From Vitrella brassicaformis (Eukaryota; Sar; Vitrellaceae), in contig CDMY01000686.1 in the NCBI GenBank assembly GCA_001179505.1, forward strand, positions 9,748-30,629: a stretch of 20,882 nt of DNA, in the 5' to 3' direction. The notes under the pieces are model-generated. The model saw only the letters and a program-made list of their open reading frames with translations, ran no database searches and was not told where the DNA came from. Shown here piece after piece: positions 18,610 through 20,882 of the stretch (positions are counted from its first letter, which is position 1; every line of letters starts with the position of its first letter). The translations under genes were made by a program, and so were the position numbers.

Positions 18610-19428
18610 ATGGGGCTCGTCTGTTTGTCTTTCATGGCCTCGTCTGTTCACGCTGACCCTGGGCTCCGCTACGCAGCGGGCGGCGTGTCAGATCACGAAG
18701 AGCTCAGCCTTGGCCATCGCTCAGAGGGCAGAAAACTTGTGGCGAACGACAGTGGTGCGCGCAAAGCGGTTGTGCTTCATCGCTTGTGTCAGAACATATC
18801 GTTGTCTGCCTGTCAGAGCACGAGTTGTATGACCCCTATATCGAGTGTCTTGTAAGTCAGTCAGTCGCCATGATGAGCAGACCCTACAGGCACAGTGGAG
18901 TGATAGTCTTGTGTGTGTGTTTGTGTGTGTGTCTGTGTGTTGATCAGAATGGCACGTTGTCGGCAGAGCGAAGCTCGTCAAACACGAGGGCCATCCTGAA
19001 GTTCGCTGATGTGGGATATCGTGTGGCGACAGATGATTTCGAAGTCGTCAATGTTACCCTCCCTATGTGAGCTCCACGGCTGCCCGCGAGAGGGTCATGA
19101 GGCCATCATGCACACACAACATGGGTTCGTTTTGGTCAGGGGGCTGAAAGAAAAGCAAGGTGTGGACATCAAGGCCATGCTGGACGCGACACCACAGCAG
19201 CTCGAGGTACGCCACCTGCCCAAGTGCAGTGCTCCTCGCAGCATCAGTCATGTATGCAAAGGGCGACTGCTCTGTGGGCATCTTTTGCAGCTCTCGTGTG
19301 GCGCTGATGTGCTCCAACCGACCGACATCCCTATCGACTTCTCTTTCGATGTGGGTTCATATTTCGGATACGCGAAAGAGGTCTTTCTCATTTCTGAAGT
19401 GTGCTACATATCGGTAGTCTGTTTCTGA
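18610..19428 (+). CDS. small orphan secreted protein, 5 exons, ~167 aa
   Basis: No family recognised. Proposed exons: 18610-18754, 18817-18851, 18948-19066, 19140-19206, 19291-19428 (504 nt, GT-AG, phases consistent). The start gives MGLVCLSFMASSVHADPG, a short signal peptide with a good Val-His-Ala cleavage site. The mature protein has EHELYDPYIECL, NGTLSAERSSSNTRAILKF with one likely N-glycosylation site, a basic helix around GLKEKQGVDIKAMLDATPQQLE, and PIDFSFDVGSYFGY. The last ~15 residues before the TGA are hydrophobic and may be intron read-through: GT donors occur at AAAGAG|GTCTTT and ATCG|GTAGTC, so the 3' end may lie further right. The intron before exon 3 holds a (GT)n run. Confidence 0.5.
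18911..18940. repeat. (GT)n microsatellite
   Basis: A 30-nt GT-rich run with single T and C interruptions in the second intron of the 18610-19428 gene, just before the acceptor TTGATCAG. Confidence 0.9.
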
Positions 19429-19698
19429 AGCGGGCCATCATGCTCTCCTGACCACTTTTCTGACGAACTGGTCAGTCAGTGTGATCTCGTCCCATCGTCT
19501 GTTTTCTGTACTCAACATACTGATTGGTGTATCTAACCTAACTAGTAGTGCGTACATACTTTCACACTTGGAGTGGTGTGCGACGGCCAGATCGAGCAGA
19601 TTGTGAATTTTGACTCGACTGTTGACTAGATCAAAGCAGGTGAATTTTGGGCCGCTGTTGAGTCGACCTGTCGACTTCCTGATGAATGGGATGTACGT

Positions 19699-19901
19699 TA
19701 CAGGTGGCCACCTGTACGTACAGATTGATATATATATTGACGGACTTTCGTGCAGCCAGTTGTCCGCCATTAGTCGTGAGTGTGTGCTTGAGCCACCTGT
19801 ACGTACAGATTGACGAACCTGTTTATTGCACGATTGTGGCAGAATTTCATATCAGTCCCCGATTGACGGACTTTCGCATGCAGCCAGCTGTCCGCCATTA
19901 G
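19699..19901. repeat. interleaved direct repeats with an 18-bp palindrome
   Basis: GCCACCTGTACGTACAGATTGA occurs at 19707-19728 and 19792-19813. A ~37-nt unit, TTGACGGACTTTCG followed by TGCAGCCAG-TGTCCGCCATTAG, occurs at 19737-19773 and 19863-19901. So a two-part module is duplicated with about 85 and 126 nt spacing. The first copy contains the perfect palindrome TACAGGTGGCCACCTGTA (19699-19716). Confidence 0.85.
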
Positions 19902-20156
19902 CGGTCAACCATTGAAATTTTCAGTTTCTGTGTTCCGCGTGTCTCTCTGTCTGTAATTCAACGAGAAAGTGGACTCGACCTGTTGGATGACATCGTGCGT
20001 GTCAGGCACTGCAAGGAGACCAATCCCACACGGACAGACAGACAGACAGTCGCCCACTCAATCGATGGCGCCTGCAGGGAGCAGCCTTTCATGGTCATGA
20101 ATATTGCGATTCTTGCGAAAGCGCGAAAAAAGGCAACAATGGCTCTAATGTTGACT

Positions 20157-20630
20157 TTTCCAGAGGGTCCCAACAAGGTCAGTCCCGCTGTGTGACACTC
20201 AGGGCTGACGAGCCAATCGCCTCGCCAGAAAGGTCATCGTTGAGCCTCTCTATAAATCTGCCTCAGGCGGATTGGTGCCTCCTTCGCCGGGAGCAAACTC
20301 AGTGCAGCCTCTGACAAAATGGTCGTCCGTGAAGTCTTTCACCTCTCATGAGACGCATATTGCCAGAAAATGCTACTGCACCGAGAATTTGGGGCGCCTT
20401 CGCGTGGGTCCTTAGAATGGCCGGGAGCAAACTCAGTGCAGAGGGGAAATATCACAAATCCGCTCTGACAAGTCTCAGAGTTTCTCCAGAGGGTCCCAAC
20501 GAGGTCAATGCCGCTGTGTGGCACTCAGGAGCTGACGAGGCAATCGCTTCGCCAGCCACCGGGCCGCTGTACGCGGCCAGCGAGATTTCTCTGCACTGAG
20601 GCCGAATATCACAAATCCGCTCTGACAAAA
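20157..20630. repeat. nested imperfect direct repeats (~325-nt period)
   Basis: A ~72-nt unit beginning CCAGAGGGTCCCAAC and ending TCGCCAG occurs at 20160-20230 and 20486-20555 with about 90% identity. GGGAGCAAACTCAGTGCAG occurs at 20289 and 20422. AATATCACAAATCCGCTCTG occurs at 20449 and 20605. The order is shuffled between copies, so this is a degenerate composite repeat rather than a simple tandem array. Confidence 0.8.
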
Positions 20631-20642
20631 GAAAGAGAGCAT

Positions 20643-20680
20643 TGTGCTGCATCGTCTGCCGTCTGAACCGATGCAGCACA
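20643..20680. other. perfect 12-bp hairpin
   Basis: TGTGCTGCATCG (20643-20654) and CGATGCAGCACA (20669-20680) are exact reverse complements around a 14-nt loop. It lies just after the composite repeat. It is too short for a typical miRNA precursor; a repeat terminus or protein site is as likely. Confidence 0.65.
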
Positions 20681-20882
20681 TGTAAGAATAGGTGGGAGAG
20701 AGTCGGGGAGAATGGTGAAGAGAGGATCTGCCGGGCGGTCAGTCCCGGATAAAGGATTAAGTCAATGCAACGTAAGGTCTGTGGATTTTGTGGAGAGTCC
20801 ACGTAGGACATGTAGTATGCGTCAGTCCATCCTGTCTGACGTCCTGTCCGCCATGGCCTGTCTCATGGAACGGACAAAGACT

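Larger units (their letters stand above)
19429..20882. other. repeat-rich region without a convincing gene
   Basis: Beyond the last exon called at 19428 I find no open frame with in-phase splice sites or a known domain. The region is dominated by short imperfect direct repeats (19699-19901 and 20157-20630), a perfect 18-bp palindrome and a 12-bp-stem hairpin. It may contain the 3' end of the 18610 gene. Confidence 0.5.

Noticed and set aside
1-20882. CRISPR array, bacterial operon, rRNA or tRNA genes
   Set aside because: No regularly spaced identical repeats, no Shine-Dalgarno-led ORF chains, and no cloverleaf or rRNA core sequences were seen on reading both strands.

Overview
This is a window of an intron-dense nuclear genome. 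No operons, Shine-Dalgarno sites or long prokaryotic ORFs explain it. Instead, coding sequence appears as short blocks of 19 to 700 nt, bounded by GT...AG sites whose phases join in frame. Introns are mostly 45-100 nt and often start with GTGAG, GTGCG or GTACGTACG. Base composition is moderately GC-rich. The architecture suits a unicellular alga or protist. A chromerid or other alveolate such as Vitrella is my guess; nothing in the window proves it. All gene models are hand splices that kept one reading frame across every junction; none has been compared with RNA or a database.

Layout, left to right. 1-343 (-): an open frame running off the edge that resembles the tail of a non-LTR retroelement polymerase, apparently 5'-truncated. 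372-4690 (-): a 20-exon orphan gene for a predicted 979-aa secreted or membrane-anchored protein. 4691-6106: non-coding, with a polypyrimidine tract, a strong G-quadruplex motif and an inverted repeat. 6107-9312 (-): a 17-exon arylsulfotransferase-family gene (708 aa, signal peptide). A 219-bp gap separates it from the divergent gene at 9532-11394 (+), with 9 exons, 459 aa and two Myb/SANT-like modules. 11395-12405: intergenic between converging genes, with a 12-bp hairpin followed by a T-rich tract. 12406-14393 (-): a 12-exon orphan secreted protein (391 aa). 14394-15313: intergenic with a two-copy tandem repeat. 15314-17318 (-): a complete 14-exon CobW/COG0523 GTPase (343 aa). 17373-18007 (-): a small 3-exon TPR-like protein whose stop lies 54 nt upstream of the CobW start. 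18008-18609: intergenic, with an exact 30-nt duplicate of a splice-site segment of the 12406-14393 gene. 18610-19428 (+): a small orphan secreted protein. 19429-20882: repeat-rich, no convincing gene.

Four of the seven genes start with plausible signal peptides, and three of those four match no family I know. The clearest functions are sulfuryl transfer on phenolic or similar groups (ASST family) and metal handling by a COG0523 GTPase. I see no pathway that ties the genes together. The best-supported physical couplings are the shared ASST/Myb-like promoter gap and the very tight TPR-CobW tandem.
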